Assembly: GCA_028023455.1 (NCBI GenBank)
Contig: JAQFVV010000030.1
Coordinates: 10,008,876 to 10,072,875, forward strand
Reading direction: 5' to 3'
Length of the DNA stretch: 64,000 nucleotides
From: Epiperipatus broadwayi
Lineage: Eukaryota; Onychophora; Udeonychophora; Euonychophora; Peripatidae
Within the stretch, counting starts at the first letter, position 1. Every line of letters begins with the position of its first letter. Below are positions 11,480 through 21,790 of the stretch, one piece after another. Made by a program: the position numbers and the translations under genes. The notes under the pieces were generated by a model. It ran no database searches and was not told the origin of the DNA. It worked only from the letters and a program-made list of their open reading frames with translations.

Positions 11480-11700
11480 ATTATACCATTTACAACTTTC
11501 TTAAACACTTTATCAATACTCTTTAAACAGTTTCGACTGTCTTGCAGTCATCATCAGAGCTCTTTACAATCCTATTTCTATGGGTTTTTAAAAATAGGAT
11601 TTGTAAAGAGCTCTGATGATGACTGCTGGACAATCAAACCTGTTTAAAGAGTATTGATAAAGTATTTAAGAAAGTTGTAAATGGTATGAATATTCAGAGT
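11480..11700. repeat. Fold-back element, family B (copy 2)
   Basis: Near-perfect arms at about 11485-11575 and 11590-11685 (ACTTTATCAATACTCTTTAAAC and its complement). Both arms carry the hammerhead-like block. On the minus strand the left arm reads CTGATGA, T, GACTG-CAAGA-CAGTC, GAAAC. On the plus strand the right arm reads CTGATGA, T, GACTG-CTGGA-CAATC, AAACC. As elsewhere in family B there is one extra base before helix II and no convincing cleavage triplet or helix I. Confidence 0.7.
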
Positions 11701-13370
11701 TCTTAACTTGTGACTTGAATCAGGAGTTTACTAGTATTTAACATTGCTAATTAAATATTAAAAGTATGGTGCATATTTGAAGAATGATTACTTTCATGTC
11801 AGAATTACTGTTTGACACTGCACAAGTAAAAAATGTCTACATTATATTACTACTGTTAATAGTGAATATTTTAATTAAACTCGGGATCAAAATATCAGTA
11901 GGGAATTTTATAATTAGTTAGAGAATTTTATAGTCATACTAATAATCATTTAATTTTGTTATTTGTTAAACTGGTTTGTTGTGTTTTCTCTTAATTTCTT
12001 ACTATTCAAATAAGTAAACTTCTGACATTGTCTTAAATAGATTGCTTATATAATATTTAATTTGAGAGGATCACAACATGATAGTCAATAAAATGGGATT
12101 CTAACTCATCATCACTAGCCATGGATACAAGAAATTATTACTGATCATAAAGGGAGTTTCTTGGGATGGCATCTAGATTTAAACTATTAAATCTAATATA
12201 AATATATAGATCTAAGAGGAATTTCCCTTTTTAGTTAAATCATTGTTGGGCTGATTGTCTTGAAATTTGGCTGTGGTCCATGAGATTTGCATATAATCAG
12301 AATCTACTCTGACCATTAAAATAATTTGCTAGAATAAATTCAGTTAAATTAGGTTACTTCTCTTGCTGCGAATAACAAAACTGTTATAATATATATCACA
12401 CTTATTTTCCAACTATATCAATAAATGTTCATTTAAAATACCTCAAATTTAATGAATAGATGACCATCCTATTCTTTATTAATACTTATTGATGTATGTG
12501 TATTATTTATTAATGACTCATGGAAAATGGTAAATTCATTTAAATTTACATATATGCATCATCTATACATATTTAATATTTATGTTTATAAAAATAACTT
12601 ACTATTAATATTATCGTTCATTAAAAATAAGATAAATTCTTTTTTTGGCAATATATAATTCCAAAACAATTTGAGCCATATTAAAAATCTGGCTTTTTAA
12701 CTTTCACACTCATTTTCCAATATCAATAAATGTTTGTTTAAATACATCAAAATTGAAGAATAGATGACCATTCTATTTTTTATTAATATTTATTGACATG
12801 CATGTATATATAAACAGTATTTGATATGAATGTGGGACACTCAAAATAAAGTTATTGTTTAACTCTAAGTTTAAAATGTTTCTGGACATTAATATATTAG
12901 ATTGAGTAATAATCCTTCTAACGCAATTTATTGTAAACATGAATAGGTGAACACTAGACTTAATGCAATGTCCAAATGCCAGATTTATCAGAGAGAATTA
13001 ATTCGTCATTTTTCAAGCTTATAAAAAAAATAGCTTTGTAGTGGGGTAAATAGAATAAATTGCTGTTCCTAATCCATATACTTGAAAATAAACAAAGCAA
13101 ATCATAAAATAAGTACTCTGATATATGTTTCTGATCATTTAGATAGAAAATTTAGGAGAAAACTTTTGGATAATTCAAATGTAAAAATTTTCATAATTTG
13201 AATTTTTAAAATTCAATTTCTTTTTTATGCTGTCAAAATATTTTTGACTCAAATATTAAAAATATACAAAAATGCAACACTCATGAGGTAATCAAACAAT
13301 TTACATTTTTTGGAGAAAGTCTGAAGTAACCAGATAACAGAATACTATTAAATGATAACACATTAACTCA
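11701..13370. other. Unassigned AT-rich intronic sequence
   Basis: A diverged direct repeat is visible between about 12400-12520 and 12705-12800 (TTTTCCAA..TATCAATAAATGTT.. GATGACCAT.CTAT). Otherwise nothing is recognised. Confidence 0.35.
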
Positions 13371-13374
13371 AAAG

Positions 13375-13800
13375 AACAGGCAAATCTCACTATATATATT
13401 GCCACACACAGCAACCTAGAATAATCAATGGATGCCAGACAGCTTGCGCATAAAAACCCCATCTAATGCCTACTCATCCAATATCCCCAGATTAGTTTCT
13501 GGCTTGTTTCATAGTTTGGTAGTTAAGTGGAGATAAAAGATGGCTGCTGGAGGGTTGCATTAGATCCTAAGATCTAGGTGCAGTGCTCCAAGGCTCCTCA
13601 CTGATGAAGGCCATAAGCCAGAAACTAGTCTGGGGATATTGGATGAGTAGGCATTAGATGGAGATTTTATGCACAAGCCTTCTGGCATCCATTGATTACT
13701 TTAGCTTGCTGTGTGTAGCAATATATATAGTGAGTTTTGCCTGTTTTAACAACAGTTATACACAAGCATAAGAGGTGGTTGTTAGTCATGTGATGTTTAT
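13375..13800 (+). repeat. Hammerhead-repeat family A, copy A1
   Basis: The left arm (AACAGGCAAA.CTC, GTAATCAATGGATGCCAGA, CCTACTCATCCAATATCCCC) and the right arm (its inverse, ending GAGTTTTGCCTGTTTTAACA then GTCATGTGATGTTTATT) enclose a ~130-bp centre with the family block GCTGGAGGGTTGCATTAGAT. The arms are about 120 bp. The ribozyme lies at the junction of centre and right arm. Confidence 0.85.
13588..13644 (+). ncRNA. Type I hammerhead ribozyme, family A (copy A1), best-preserved A copy
   Basis: Helix I 5' side CCAA, loop GGC, TCCTCA (13595-13600); CTGATGA at 13601-13607; helix II GGC-CATAA-GCC with an A opposite A closing it (13608-13620); GAAA at 13621-13624; helix III only C-TA-G inside the palindrome ACTAGT; triplet GTC at 13628-13630; then TGGGGA (six pairs with TCCTCA), loop TA, TTGG (pairs with CCAA). 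All conserved core bases are present. The unpaired A-A at the foot of helix II is shared by every A copy. The ACTAGT palindrome implies a dimeric fold. Predicted cut after 13630. Confidence 0.8.
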
Positions 13801-14129
13801 TAATTCAAAAGATAAGTGGCAATTTCATTAAAATGTCAGTTGACTATTTGCGAATAATTTTTCTGCATTAGTGAATAAGTCTTTGTAAATATTTGCAAAA
13901 CATCATCCAATCTGCATATGTTTATAAAAATTCTATCCAAGAAGTTTTACACAATATTTTTTAAAGTCTTTTATCAGTTCCATACAAAATTTTTACCAAG
14001 ATAATTATGACTTAGCTACAGTAAACTTTGGATTTTAACCAACCAAAAAGAACAAGTTGGATTTACAAATGATAAGTTATAGAAAGGACTAGTGAATATG
14101 AGTTACCATTACACTTTGGATTTAAAACA

Positions 14130-14188
14130 GGCAAAAATCTCCATACATATTGCCACTCAGTGCAAACCGGAGTAATCAATGGATGCCA
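14130..14188 (+). repeat. Family A left arm fused to a LINE
   Basis: AAAACAGGCAAAAATCTCC through TCAATGGATGCCAG is the outer left arm of family A. It stops abruptly and continues without a gap into reverse-transcriptase coding sequence. The ATG of the following open frame comes from the repeat. Confidence 0.8.
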
Positions 14189-15235
14189 GGGTGCTTGTAG
14201 ATTATGAAAATGCATTTGATTCTATAAGCAGTTCTTCAGTGATTAAAGTAGTGGATCATCAAAATATAGATCCAGAAGATTGTCATATTCTGAAAAATAT
14301 TTATAAAAATACAACAGCAAAAATTAGATTACATAATGATACTAGGAAAATTAACATTGAGAAAAATGTACGTCAGAGTAATTCCATATCTCCAAAACTT
14401 TTTATAGCAGTTTTGCAAGAAGTATTTTGTATATTAAAATGGGAAAGAAAATAAAAGTAAAGAGAGATTATTTAATTCATCTAGATTTTGTAGATGATGT
14501 AATTGTTTTTACAATTAATGTTTTAGAGCTTCAGAAATGTTGCAAGACTTATCAGATAAAAGTAAGTAAATAGGACTAAAGATAAATGTTAAAAAGACTA
14601 AAATAATATTCAATGAAATTTCTTAAAAAAGGAAAATAAAGAATGATAATGATGAGATAGAAAAAGTTAACAAGTATAATTACTATGGTCAAATTATTAC
14701 TACAGATAGAAACATAATGGACAAAATTAATCATAGAATTAAACTTGATTAGTGCTCTTTTGTTAGAAATAGTTTAAGATTAAAAGAAAATATGTCTATA
14801 TCTTTGAAAAAAAAAAAAGATTTTTAACAAATGTGTTTTACAAGTTCTTACTTATGGATCTGAGACTTAAATCCTTAATAGAAGAGCAATACAGAAACTT
14901 CAGACCATTCAAAGAAATATGGAAAGATGCATGTTAGAACAAACAAAAAAAATTGAAAGTGCAGTATATGGGTAAGAAAACAAGCAGATGTTACTGGCAG
15001 CATTGAAAAAATTAAAAAACTGAAGTAGAGTTGGACTGGACATATTGCTAGAAGAGATTATAATAGATGGACAGTTGCAATCTTAAATGGGATTTCAAGA
15101 GCTGTAAAAGATCTAGAAACAGACCACATATAAGATGGATGGATGAAATAAGGAAGTGTGCAGGGGTGATGTGAAGATGGAATGAACTTAGAGAGATTTT
15201 CATCCAGTCTGCATTGGATCAATAATAGTTGAAAA
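14188..15235 (+). mobile_element. RTE-like LINE, 5'-truncated, decayed
   Basis: From about 14190 the frame reads VLVDYENAFDSI, VRQSNSISPKLF and then, after a frame change, HLDFVDDVIVF. These are successive reverse-transcriptase motifs of an endonuclease/RT LINE of the RTE type often mis-annotated as craniofacial development protein 2-like. The catalytic box reads FVDD. About 15030-15200 has the typical C-terminal SRVGLDILLEEII frame equivalent to GHIARRD..RW, ending near GSIIVEN. Stops and frameshifts show it is dead. The endonuclease and 5' half of RT are missing; the element begins inside the family A arm. Confidence 0.8.
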
Positions 15236-15239
15236 TTAT

Positions 15240-16140
15240 ATTATATAAATATATTATTTAAAAGCACTGTTGTTAACATTTAATTTTTTTATGTACATTT
15301 TATAAAAAAAATTCTTTTTGATTTGAAATGATAATAAGAAAATGGTCTCCACTTATTAGTGAATATATGCACATATACTTCATGTTAAAATAATATAGAA
15401 TCATGTTTTTATGTAAGAAACATTTTATTTTGTTAGAATAAAGTTTAGACAATCTTAATCTATCACAAGTTTTGTTATTGATAAAGATAACAAATCTGAA
15501 GAATTAAAGTTTTCTTTTTTTGCTATGTGGATCACTTTGTTTATTGTTATGTTAAATAGATAGAGTCAGATTGTATAATATTCCCATTACAATTGCATTA
15601 GAATTTTTTACAAATGTAATTCGAAAAGACTTCTTGATAAAAATGTCTCTTTTGTTGTTAAGATTATTTTATTTAGGCATTTCCAGTTTTGTGCCAAAAT
15701 TTTTAGCAGACTAATTTTCTACTAAAATCACATACATTATAAGAAGTCACATGTGAACATCATATATATATATTTTAACTATTAATATACCATATTTTTT
15801 ATGTATTTGGTTTGAAGCTGCAATTTTTACAATATTATAATAATACAGATGAAGTATACATTCTATAAAACTAACATATAAAAACAACAAAGCTGAGAAA
15901 ACATAATAATTATCGTAAAATAAAATAAAAAGGAACACAATTATTTTTTAACTTATTAATTTTAAATGTATTTATAAATTTCAAATTTTGGTATGTTAGT
16001 TTTAAATTATTTTAAATAAATTTTTAATAAATTTGCATAAAAGGGTGCTTACTGATCGTTATTAATAAACATTTTTTTTTTTTTGTAAAAATAAAAATAA
16101 TTTGTTGCTACATTCAAATCATCTTAAGTAGAAAGCATTA
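15240..16140. other. Unassigned AT-rich intronic sequence
   Basis: Only simple AT-rich DNA. The minus-strand open frame at 15747-15938 is rich in Y, F, I and L with no domain, and I regard it as chance. Confidence 0.35.
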
Positions 16141-16154
16141 ATTTAGAATGTCTT

Positions 16155-16605
16155 TTTTAAAACCACTAAACATCACATGATCACCATTTCTTCTGCTTGC
16201 TCATAACTGCTATTAATACAGGCAAAACTCTCCATACAGTAGTGCCATTCAGTGCAAGCCTGAGTAATAAATGGATGCCACACCTGTATGACCATATAAG
16301 CTAACGAGCTTGGATTGAAAATATTATTGTGTTCTCAATTTTAGATTCATAATTGTGTAGTTAAGTAGGGATAAAAGGTGGCTTCTGGAGGGTTGCATTA
16401 GATCCTAAGATCTAGGTGCAGTGCTCTCAGATCCAAGGCTCTTCACTGATGAAAGCCCCAAGCTAGAAACTAGTCTGGGAATACTGGATGAGTAGGCACT
16501 AGATAGGGACTTTATGCACAAGCATTCTAGCATCCATTGATTACTCTGGCTTGCACTAAATGACACTTCTGTATGGAGAGTTCGACCTGTTTTAATGTCT
16601 TTTTT
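16155..16605 (+). repeat. Hammerhead-repeat family A, copy A2
   Basis: Begins AACCACTAAACATCACATGATCACC, then a truncated left arm (ACAGGCAAAACTCTCCATACA). It jumps to the family body (GACCATATAAGCTAACGAGCTTGGATTG) and runs through the ribozyme to the right arm ending at TGTATGGAGAG. The body retains the CATATA..TTGAAAATAT block seen also in copies A4 and A7. Confidence 0.85.
16426..16492 (+). ncRNA. Type I hammerhead ribozyme, family A (copy A2)
   Basis: CTGATGA at 16446-16452, helix II AGC-CCCAA-GCT, GAAA at 16466-16469, C-TA-G and GTC at 16473-16475. Helix II differs from A1 at both ends of one pair (G-C in A1, A-T here), a compensatory change that supports a selected helix, at least in the source elements. 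Helix I outer pairs ATCCAA with TTGGAT are replaced partly (CTGGAT), and the inner helix has two G-U pairs and one mismatch. Confidence 0.75.
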
Positions 16606-16619
16606 TCCTAAAAAAAGGT

Positions 16620-17675
16620 AAATCTTAGTTTATGAAATAATTTGATTTCAAATATTTAATAATAATATAGATAACGTGGAAGAGCAGATATTTTATAAAC
16701 TGAATTTGGCCAATTTATACATACTGCAAAAGCATCTTCATTGTATATATTTTGTATGGTCAATTTCTTTTAAAATGAATATTAAAAAATGTAATTAATA
16801 TTTATATCAATAAACATAATTTTATTTTTGTAATTAAAATTAGTTTTACTTTCAGAAGAATAAATCTAAAATATTTATCAAGACAATTCAATATAAGTAT
16901 ATTCATTTTAATGTTGTCACTCATGAAATGTACATGCTTTTTTGATATATATATATAATATTTTTTAAATATAACTTTTACAAAAAACAAACTACAAATT
17001 ATATCACCAGTTTAAAAGTTCCATTTAAAAGAAAAACAAATTATTTACACTTTTATAAAAAAAAAAAATTATTTGACTTTTGATTTTCAAATACTGATGA
17101 CAACTTCCGGAAGTGACATCATTATGAAATAAATATTTGATAATTTTACAACAAAAAAAAATAAAATAAACTCTATTTTTGTAAATGTCAATGAATATTC
17201 AGGTTGTGTACTAACAGAAGTGTGTTTTCTCTAGAATTTTATCTGTTTTGTCTTGATTATTAATTGCTGTTGGCATTTAGACACAGCACCTATAACTAAA
17301 TTGTAATCTGCAAAATTGTTTTCAACCATTAGAAGTGCATGAAGCTAAAATCTTTATTGAAAGTTTTTATTTAAATCGATTCTGGCTTGTAAAATGATTT
17401 CAGCCTGATTGCTATGCCAATAGGACATTTATATGAAAATAATGCTCATTAAAAGTTATATTTTGGTAAAAAGTTGATTTAAAATTGTATTTTTTCTTTA
17501 TACTTATTTTTAATTACAAAATCTAATTATCTATAAAATAAACTATTATCCAAAAAAGTCTCAAAACTTCACATAGTTTATTTATTTATTTGTTCAATAG
17601 ACTACAAATAAATATTGTTTAATACCTTAATTAAACTTACAGCCATAAGGCTAATATTTTCCTGTTTCATAATAA
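16620..17675. other. Unassigned AT-rich intronic sequence
   Basis: No recognisable gene, SINE or hammerhead block. The open frame at 16802-16990 minus is AT-driven. Confidence 0.35.
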
Positions 17676-17784
17676 TTAAAACAGGCAAAACTCATTATAT
17701 ATATTGCCACACACAGCAAGCTAGAGTAATCAATGGATGCCAGAAGGCTTGTGCATAAAATCCTCATCTAGTGCCTACTCATCC

Positions 17785-17850
17785 AATATCCCCAGACTAA
17801 TTTTTGGCTTATGGCCTTCGTCATTGAGGAGTTAGTTTGGGGATATTGGA
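17785..17850 (-). ncRNA. Hammerhead remnant, family A (copy A3, inverted arm)
   Basis: On the minus strand the block reads ATGACGA, GGCCATAAGCC, AAAAAT, TAGTC, TGGGGATATTGG: the family A ribozyme with the first core base and both conserved GAAA/C positions altered. It abuts the forward copy of the 3' part (TTAGTTTGGGGATATTGG), giving a small perfect hairpin. Not expected to be active. Confidence 0.6.
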
Positions 17851-18237
17851 TGAGTAGGCACTAGAGGGGAATTTTATGTACAAGATTTCTGGCATCCATT
17901 GATTACTCTAGCTTGCTGTGTTTGGTAATATATTTAGTGAGTTTTGCCTGTTTTAACAACAGTTATACACAAGCATAAGAGGTGGTCATGTGATGTTTAT
18001 TGGCTTAAAACCTTTCCTGCCTAATAGGATAGTGGTGGCTATGGTTATTAAAGAACCAAAGACACCAAAATGTATAGGTACTGAACTTGGTTCAGACCCA
18101 TATAACTATATAAGCTAATGGGCTTGGATTGAAAACATTAAGGTGTTTTTAGTTTGACTTATAGTTGTGAAGTTAAATGGAGATAAAAGGTGGTTGCTGG
18201 AGGGTTGCATTAGATCCTAAGATCTAGATGCAACGCT

Positions 18238-18303
18238 TTCAGATCCAAGGCTCCTCACTGATAAAGGCCATAAGCCAGAAACTAATCTAGGGATATTTGA
18301 TGA
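18238..18303 (+). ncRNA. Hammerhead ribozyme, family A (copy A4), two changes
   Basis: CTGATAA at 18258-18264 (the conserved G of CTGATGA is A), helix II GGC-CATAA-GCC, GAAA, and triplet ATC at 18285-18287 in place of GTC. Helix I is still recognisable (TCCTCA with TAGGGA, one mismatch). The core mutation should prevent cleavage. Confidence 0.65.
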
Positions 18304-18384
18304 GTAGGCACCAGATGGGGATTTTATGCACAAGCCTTCTGGCATTTCATTGATTACTCTAGCTTGCTGTGTGTGGCAATATAT

Positions 18385-20601
18385 TGTAACAATACGGAGA
18401 ATATGACTTAACGTAAACTGCACTACGGGGCGCCATCTAGGCATTTGAACCTAGAAAAATTTATAAAGTAGGCAGATACGTAAGTAAAAAAAAAAAATTT
18501 TTTTTTTTTTATTTTGGTTCCGGTCGTTAGCCCATGTCACTAGCTCAGTGGAATAGCAGAGATTAAATAATATAATATCTTATCTAATTATATCTCAATA
18601 TTAAAAAAAAAAATAAAATAAGCCACTGCCAGTAATTAACATACAAACATTTATTTATGCACATATATATAAGATTTAAAATTATTTTAGATTAGTTTTA
18701 CATTTTAACATTTAACATTATTTTTAACTTTGATTTTTGACTTTAATTTACATTTAATTACTATTATATTCTAATTTTACATTTTAATTAAGTTCGCACA
18801 GATAAATTTATGAAAGCTTGTTTATAATGTTGAATATAGATCGGTTACATAGATTTCACGGTCAAAAACATTTCAAAGTAAACATAAACGATCAAAATAC
18901 AAAATTATTGATTACTGACAATTGCGGAGGGAAATTTATATGTAACCCAATAGTATTCACCATAAGATACTTGCATTGTCACCAATAACTTAAAAGACAT
19001 ACGAATAAATACATTTAGATACTCACCGTAAGGTATCATTATTTATCGAATGTCTATATATTTTGATCAAATATGAAAACCCAAAACATACTTAACCGAT
19101 AACCAATCCATGCAAGCGTCTATAAACAACTTAAATTTAATGCCTTTTTATTTAGGGTCAAGTATGAATAGACCACATAGATTTGCATTTGAAAATAAAA
19201 TATTCTATCCCTATTTAACCTTAGGCTAAAATTCGTAGTCAAACTGGCATCAATCCATCTGATATATCGATGTATTCAATGTAATAAAATACGGCAGCAC
19301 AAAAGGTTAAGAGAAGAAATTGCCTCTTATGAGATAGGAATATTACATCTATCTGCAAAGAAGAGCAATAAAACAAAAAACTCCATAGAAAGGAACTGCG
19401 GTATCCGACTTATAATTCCTTCCATAGGCAAACGGAAGTGTGCGTATGAAGCATTCTGCCCGTAGTGAATCAATATTACATCTACTAATCACACCAATAT
19501 ATCCAATCCATTGACCCAATTTAACCACGAAACAAATAACCTAAGATTACCCCCCCCTAATATAACTTTACAAATCCATACAGCCATTCACGCCCGACTT
19601 AAGTTTAACATTTATATAATTAATTTAACGAAAACAAAAATCATGATAAAACTTAAAGAACAAAAATAAATAAATAAATGGAAATGATTTTAAATAAATA
19701 AATAACAAATACATCAAATAACATTATTAATGAAGAATTTAGTTTGGTCAGATAGGATTCTATTGCATTATTTACTAAAAAAGTTTTAAAATTTAGAGTT
19801 CTTATTGTTTCAAGTGAATATAAAGTTCTTACGATTTTTAAAACATCCAACTTTATCCGTTGCTTGCCATGAACATGAATTCCCATGCCGTCCTAAAGAT
19901 TTGATATTCTGTTGGCCGATTTATTTATCCATCCGGAGGTTTTTGTTTTAACTGGTCCTCAATGAAGAAAAACGATAGTTCATTTCTCTTTCTTTCTTAG
20001 CAAAGCTGAAGGGACTGGAAGAGTGCGTCTTTTTTCAGTCCCTTCTCCTTCACTTCCAACTAACACCTATCTGTCACATCGTAAATAATCCATCACTAAT
20101 CAATAATTTCCAAACTTGTCTTTTTTATATTAATGTGAAGGATTGAATTTACATTACGTCACCGATGCGATGGTCCTTTCGCTGCGGTCCGATTCCATAG
20201 GGATTTCTTCTTATTTGCTAACAGTTTCTATTGTTTTCCTATCTGACTGATGTTTTTACATTTAAATGCCCAAGGCTGGTTTACATTTAACTAATTAACA
20301 ATCATTTCCATTTCTGATTAATTACCCTGTTTTCCAAATCAAAAATATATTTAAAGATAAATTTAAAGATATAATTTTATCTCCAAATCTTTTTAAAATT
20401 TAGTTTTAAAATACTTTTTCTTTAATAAAGTTTTATTTTAATAATTTTTCATTATCTGTGCGATTTAACATGTACGAGTTTAAGATGATATTTAATTTCA
20501 ATTTTTAATTCTTAAAGAAAATTTTTAAATGCAAACTTCTTATTTTAACTTGTTTAATAATATAAAAAAAAACAATGTAACGAACGTCTGTGCTCGTTAC
20601 A
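18385..20601. mobile_element. 2217-bp LTR-like insertion (solo LTR or non-autonomous element)
   Basis: The element starts TGTAAC and ends GTTACA, and sits inside the right arm of family A copy A4. ATAT is present on both sides (18381-18384 and 20602-20605). Comparison with uninterrupted arms (13715-13740, for example) shows ATAT once, so this is a 4-bp target duplication. Its last 26 bp form a hairpin, TGTAACGA with TCGTTACA around a 10-bp loop. No protein is encoded. It retains many CG dinucleotides compared with the surroundings, which suggests youth. A related copy in the opposite orientation begins at 63586. A solo gypsy-type LTR is the best guess, though no internal region proves it. Confidence 0.75.
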
Positions 20602-20690
20602 ATATATAGTGAGTTTTGTCTGTTTTAACAACAGTTATACACAAGCATTAGAGGAGATGGTCACGTGATGTTTATTGACTTCATAATAAT
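20602..20690 (+). repeat. Right end of family A copy A4, downstream of the insertion
   Basis: ATATATAGTGAGTTTTG, CTGTTTTAACAACAG and GGTCACGTGATGTTTATT continue the arm interrupted at 18384. The restored arm matches copies A1 and A3. Confidence 0.85.
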
Positions 20691-20699
20691 TAAAGAGAA

Positions 20700-21130
20700 A
20701 ATGGCTATAAAAAGAGAATGATAAAATTTTTAAAAAATCAGTGTACCTTTTGCTTTTCCCCCCAATATGAAGGCAAATTGTACTTAAGAGGGGCATATAA
20801 AGGCTAAAAAAAAGTATACAAAAATAGACAAATGTTCTATATTATTTTTTTTAAAAATTATATAAAATATAGTTAATAAAGGGTTACGATTTCATATTTG
20901 AATGTCTCTTTATTTAAAAGCCAAAATCATTTACTGTTTGTTTAGTAACAATTTTTTTGTGTAATGGCTTCATTTCGTTAAAATCACAATCACTTTTTTT
21001 TTTTTGCTTTCAAATGTCATTCTAAAAAGTTGTTAGTGTCCAAGTCATACATATTTGAATATCTTGTTCAAAATCATACATTTCTTATTGAAAATGATAA
21101 ATATGTTTATTATGTTTTTACTTTTTGTTA
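20700..21130. other. Unassigned intronic sequence
   Basis: Nothing recognised beyond short poly-T tracts. Confidence 0.3.
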
Positions 21131-21135
21131 TTTTT

Positions 21136-21396
21136 AGTCCTGCAACATGGAGCATGTATTAGACCTACTGTGCCTGTTGCACATTTGTATCAAACCTCCC
21201 GATAACTTTCTACATCTTGCCAAAACATCATGTACAGGATGCATATACACATTTCTTTCGCCAAAGAAGTTGTGTACAAGATCCATGTTTGTTATTTTGG
21301 TCAGATCCCAAGATTACAAAGTTATCAGTGGATTGGTATGAATGTGAAAAGGCGCAGTAGTTCTAATACATGCTCCATGTTGCATTGGAAAAACAT
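21136..21396. mobile_element. MITE-like element with ~35-bp terminal inverted repeats
   Basis: The left end reads TGCAACATGGAGCATGTATT AGA, and the right end is its inverse (TCTAATACATGCTCC ATGTTGCA), with further matching inward (CTACTG, GCCT). Length is about 255 bp with no transposase. The inside is weakly self-complementary (TTGTGTACAAGATCC versus AGGATGCATATACAC). The two overlapping open frames here are by-products. Superfamily not assigned; no clear target duplication was established. Confidence 0.7.
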
Positions 21397-21604
21397 AAAA
21401 AATATTGGGTAAAGAAGAAAAGGTACAAAAAAGAAAATTTAAAGAAACTGCTCACAAAACACTGGCAAACAATCCCATAAGTCAACCTAATGTGACTATA
21501 CATAATGTATAAAAACCACTAATCAACTTTGCTCTTAAGAAGAAAAAGTGGAAATCAGAAGAAATCTCATAGATAAGTATATGAAATTTCTACTGACTGT
21601 TGCC

Positions 21605-21790
21605 TTTGGCAGGATGGCTCAGTTGGTTAGTGTTACTTTAAAATTCAATACTCAAGAATCTATGAGTCCAGGTTCAATTCCAATGCTAGTACTGTCACTG
21701 TTGAGGCTAGAAACACCTGAAGAAGAGGGGAGAATAATACCTCTTGAAATATTGTGCATATACAAACCTGTTTGATGTGCTATTACTAAC
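21605..21790 (+). mobile_element. tRNA-derived SINE (different family from the 30/46/47-kb SINEs)
   Basis: GGATGGCTCAGTTGGTTAGTG fits a pol III A box, and GGTTCAATTCC about 55 bp downstream fits a B box. The spacing matches a tRNA head followed by an unrelated body (GTTGAGGCTAGAAACACC...). The tRNA half is not a real tRNA because its acceptor and anticodon stems do not close. Confidence 0.65.

Larger units (their letters stand above)
17676..18380 (+). repeat. Hammerhead-repeat family A, tandem copies A3 and A4
   Basis: A left arm (17683-17815), a collapsed first ribozyme region, and a right arm with GGTCATGTGA at 17984-17993 lead directly into the body of a second unit and its ribozyme at 18238-18303. 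Matching points (GGATATTGGATGAG at 17841, GGATATTTGATGAG at 18291) are 450 bp apart, so this is a tandem direct repeat. The right arm of the second unit is split by the LTR-like insertion at 18385-20601 and resumes at 20602-20690. Confidence 0.85.

Noticed and set aside
18217-18444. Minus-strand frame of 75 codons.
   Set aside because: It crosses the hammerhead repeat and the LTR-like insertion boundary, so it is chance.
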